From an uncultured Eubacteriales bacterium (GTDB lineage: Bacteria > Bacillota > Clostridia > Monoglobales > Monoglobaceae), in NCBI GenBank assembly GCA_958352815.1, contig CATWQA010000060.1:1-7955 (forward strand): a stretch of DNA of 7,955 nt, in the 5' to 3' direction. Under the pieces are notes generated by a model, which did not search any database, had not been told where the DNA came from, and worked only from the letters and a program-made list of their open reading frames with translations. Both the position numbers and the translations under genes were made by a program. Every line of letters starts with the position of its first letter. Positions within the stretch are counted from its first letter, which is position 1. Positions 6,245 to 7,955 of the stretch are shown here, piece after piece.

Positions 6245-7021
6245 ATGGAGCTTAAATTATTCGACACCCACGCCCACCTGGACGACAGTCAATTTGACAC
6301 GGACCGTGAGGAGGTTATAGCCAAAATCAAGGCCGCAGGCATTTATAATGTTATGGAAATTGGGTCAAGCGTTGAAAATTCCGAGACCGCCATGGAGATT
6401 GCGGAGGCGCACGACTTTATATACTGCTCGGTGGGTATTCACCCGGAGTATGCCGAGACCGCCAAAGACGCTGATTTTGACAGAATAAAAGCCCTCGCCT
6501 TATCCTGCCCAAAGGTTAAGGCAATCGGGGAGATAGGCATAGATTATCACTATGAGGACTGCGCTTCCCGCGAAAAGCAGATAGCTTGCTTTGAAAGGCA
6601 GATTGATATAGCAAAAGAGCTAAGCCTGCCCATAATCGTCCACGACAGAGAGTCAAAAGGTGACGTTTTAAATATTTTAAAAGAAAAGCAGGTCAGCCGA
6701 GGGGTTGTCCATTGCTTTTCAGGCAGCGCGGAGACTGCGAAAATCTTGGTGAATATGGGGCTTATGATTTCCTTTACCGGGGTCATCACCTTTAAGAACG
6801 CCCGCAGAGCCATTGAGGCTTTAAAAGTCATTCCGACGGACAGGCTTATGATTGAGACCGACAGCCCATACATGGCTCCCGAGCCCCACAGAGGCAAGCG
6901 GAACGACAGCAGATATGTGCTTCACGTGGCGGAGAAAATGGCGGAGGTCAAGGGACTGAGCCTTGAGGAGCTGTGCCGCATAACCTACGAAAACGGAAAG
7001 AGATTTTTTAATATAGATTAG
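6245..7021 (+). CDS. tatD: TatD-family metal-dependent DNase
   Basis: A 258-residue TIM-barrel hydrolase of the TatD family. Characterised members are divalent-metal-dependent 3'-5' exonucleases on single-stranded DNA, implicated in repair of oxidative damage. All expected metal ligands are visible: His9 and His11 in DTHAHLD (7-13), His66 in GIHPEY, Glu96 in IGEIGID, His133 in IVHDRE, His156 in VHCFSG and Asp206 in IETDSPY. Full length for the family. AGGAGG (6232-6237) lies 7 nt before the ATG. It is the first gene of a plus-strand pair with xth, 8 bp downstream. The gene name is by family; several TatD paralogs (such as YcfH/YabD types) often coexist in one genome, and in many Firmicutes the yabD paralog neighbours metG, rnmV or ksgA, none of which is seen here. 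Confidence 0.93.
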   Translation: MELKLFDTHAHLDDSQFDTDREEVIAKIKAAGIYNVMEIGSSVENSETAMEIAEAHDFIYCSVGIHPEYAETAKDADFDRIKALALSCPKVKAIGEIGIDYHYEDCASREKQIACFERQIDIAKELSLPIIVHDRESKGDVLNILKEKQVSRGVVHCFSGSAETAKILVNMGLMISFTGVITFKNARRAIEALKVIPTDRLMIETDSPYMAPEPHRGKRNDSRYVLHVAEKMAEVKGLSLEELCRITYENGKRFFNID

Positions 7022-7029
7022 GAGGACTT

Positions 7030-7794
7030 ATGGAAAAGATTACTTTGATTTCATGGAACGTAAACGGGCTTCGCGCCTGTGTTCAAAAGGGATTTACGGA
7101 TTATTTTGAAAAAAGCGGCGCAGACGTGTTCTGCATACAGGAGACCAAGCTCCAAGAGGGGCAGATCGACTTTGCCCCAGAAGGATATTACGGTTACTGG
7201 AACTATGCCGAGAAAAAGGGCTATTCGGGAGTTGCCATGTTCACCAAAACGGAGCCCGTCAGCGTGACCTACGGCATGAATATGGCGGAGCACGACACGG
7301 AGGGCAGAATTATCACCGCCGAGTTTGAAAAGTATTACCTGGTGACCTGCTACACCCCAAACTCCCAAAACGAGCTTAAACGGCTGGATTACCGTATGGA
7401 ATGGGAGGCTGCCTTCCGCAGCTATATCAGTGAGCTTGAGGGCAAAAAGCCTGTTATAATCTGCGGGGACTTAAACGTTGCCCATAAGGAGATTGACCTG
7501 AAAAATCCAAAGACCAACCGCAAAAACGCAGGCTTCACCGATGAGGAGCGCAGGGAAATGACCGCCCTTTTAGACAGCGGGTATATAGACTCGTTCAGAT
7601 ATTTTTATCCCGACGCCGAGGGAGAATACTCCTGGTGGTCATACAGGTTTAAGGCGCGGGAAAAGAACGCAGGCTGGCGTATTGACTATTTCCTGGCTTC
7701 GGAAAAGCTGAAAGACAGCCTGAAATCCGCCTCAATTCATCAAGAGGTCTTTGGCTCCGACCATTGCCCCGTAGAGCTTGTAATAGAGCTGTAG
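7030..7794 (+). CDS. xth: Exodeoxyribonuclease III / class II AP endonuclease
   Basis: A 254-residue enzyme of the exonuclease-endonuclease-phosphatase fold, expected to cut DNA 5' to abasic sites and to trim 3' blocking groups in base excision repair. The catalytic set is complete: Asn10 in SWNVNG (8-13), Glu38 in IQETKL (36-41) for metal binding, Tyr108 in CYTPNS (107-112), Asp147 and Asn149 in GDLNVAH (146-152), Asp219 in GWRIDYFL (215-222), and Asp244/His245 in GSDHCPVEL (242-250). SWWSYRFKAR (201-210) matches the DNA-binding loop of the ExoIII/ExoA group. The ribosome site AGGAGG (7020-7025) overlaps the tatD stop codon and lies only 4 nt from the ATG, suggesting translational coupling with tatD. 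ExoA is the Bacillus name for the same enzyme. No U-tailed terminator follows within the window. Confidence 0.97.
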   Translation: MEKITLISWNVNGLRACVQKGFTDYFEKSGADVFCIQETKLQEGQIDFAPEGYYGYWNYAEKKGYSGVAMFTKTEPVSVTYGMNMAEHDTEGRIITAEFEKYYLVTCYTPNSQNELKRLDYRMEWEAAFRSYISELEGKKPVIICGDLNVAHKEIDLKNPKTNRKNAGFTDEERREMTALLDSGYIDSFRYFYPDAEGEYSWWSYRFKAREKNAGWRIDYFLASEKLKDSLKSASIHQEVFGSDHCPVELVIEL

Positions 7795-7805
7795 GATTAG
7801 CCTAT

Positions 7806-7833
7806 CGCCGAGCACAGTTCCGCCCTGTCGGCG
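7806..7833. repeat. Hairpin downstream of xth
   Basis: CGCCGA (7806-7811) pairs with TCGGCG (7828-7833), and CAG (7815-7817) with CTG (7825-7827) across a 3-nt bulge, with a 7-nt loop. The sequence after it is CCCCTAC rather than a T run, so it is more likely a repeat remnant or an mRNA 3'-end stabiliser than an intrinsic terminator. Confidence 0.5.
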
Positions 7834-7844
7834 CCCCTACTACA

Positions 7845-7872
7845 TTGTCACTCATAAAACTTTATATATAAT
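7845..7872 (+). promoter_or_regulatory. Promoter-like pair reading rightward
   Basis: -35 TTGTCA (7845-7850), 16-bp spacer, perfect -10 TATAAT (7867-7872), predicting a start near 7879. No gene begins within the remaining 76 bp, so any transcript would start with the GC-rich hairpin sequence and continue out of the window. Confidence 0.5.
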
Positions 7873-7924
7873 CCGTCTATTTGTTCGCCCGCACCGCGCA
7901 TTTGGGGAGGAGGGCGGCTGTGAC

Positions 7925-7943
7925 CCCACTTCTTTGAAGTGGG
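7925..7943. repeat. Perfect 8-bp hairpin near right edge
   Basis: CCCACTTC (7925-7932) pairs exactly with GAAGTGGG (7936-7943) around a TTT loop. It is followed by ACGGCTCATATT, which is not a terminator tail. It may be part of a structured leader or an intergenic repeat; its context is cut off. Confidence 0.6.
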
Positions 7944-7955
7944 ACGGCTCATATT

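Larger units (their letters stand above)
7795..7955. other. Non-coding tail after xth
   Basis: No credible gene starts here. The stretch holds a hairpin at 7806-7833, a promoter-like pair at 7845-7872, then GC-rich sequence with a short inverted pair (CGCCC 7886-7890 with GGGCG 7912-7916) and a perfect hairpin at 7925-7943. Neither hairpin has a U-tract, so neither is a standard terminator. It could be a dispersed intergenic repeat or the leader of a gene beyond the right edge. Confidence 0.5.

Noticed and set aside
7848..7952. 34-codon minus-strand open frame starting near the right edge
   Set aside because: Very short, composed of hairpin sequence, overlaps the promoter-like pair, and its upstream ribosome site cannot be seen.

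Overview
The window looks like ordinary chromosomal DNA from an endospore-forming member of the Clostridia, possibly a gut Oscillospiraceae/Ruminococcaceae-type organism. The basis is a Firmicutes-type HPr (His15 plus a regulatory Ser46), a SleL/YaaH-type LysM-GH18 spore-cortex hydrolase, strong AGGAGG ribosome binding sites, AT-rich intergenic DNA around moderately GC-balanced genes, and GC-rich hairpin repeats between genes. The lineage is inferred from gene content, not from a database comparison.

Layout, left to right. Bases 1-1350 (minus) hold the first 450 codons of uvrC; its 3' end lies outside the window. Bases 1423-1683 (minus) encode HPr (ptsH), with a good sigma-A promoter in front and a strong intrinsic terminator between it and uvrC. 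Transcribed away from it, 1894-3177 (plus) encodes a 427-residue protein with two LysM domains and a GH18 domain. Bases 3178-3612 contain no gene: a cluster of GC-rich hairpins and a long inverted repeat, a probably bidirectional terminator, and a tandem heptamer array. Then come two minus-strand genes read proA (4906-6150) to metY (3613-4884), 21 bp apart and probably one transcript. Divergent from them is a plus-strand pair, tatD (6245-7021) and xth (7030-7794), coupled through a ribosome binding site that overlaps the tatD stop codon. Bases 7795-7955 hold two hairpins and a promoter-like pair but no recognisable gene.

How the genes fit together. uvrC, tatD and xth all act in DNA repair or nuclease pathways (nucleotide excision, 3'-5' exonuclease, abasic-site cleavage), but they lie in separate transcription units. 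proA (proline synthesis) and metY (sulfide incorporation into homocysteine) are biosynthetic genes from different pathways sharing one transcript; proB is not next to proA. HPr links the region to sugar transport and carbon-catabolite control. The LysM-GH18 gene is a single-gene unit probably expressed during sporulation.

The most notable signal is in the 94 bp between proA and tatD. A perfect 12-bp inverted repeat with an 8-bp spacer encodes a near-consensus promoter (TTGATT-17-TATAAT) on each strand in exactly the same DNA, so the two divergent operons appear to share a fully superimposed, mutually exclusive promoter pair. I see no defence system, CRISPR array, prophage, insertion sequence, tRNA or rRNA.
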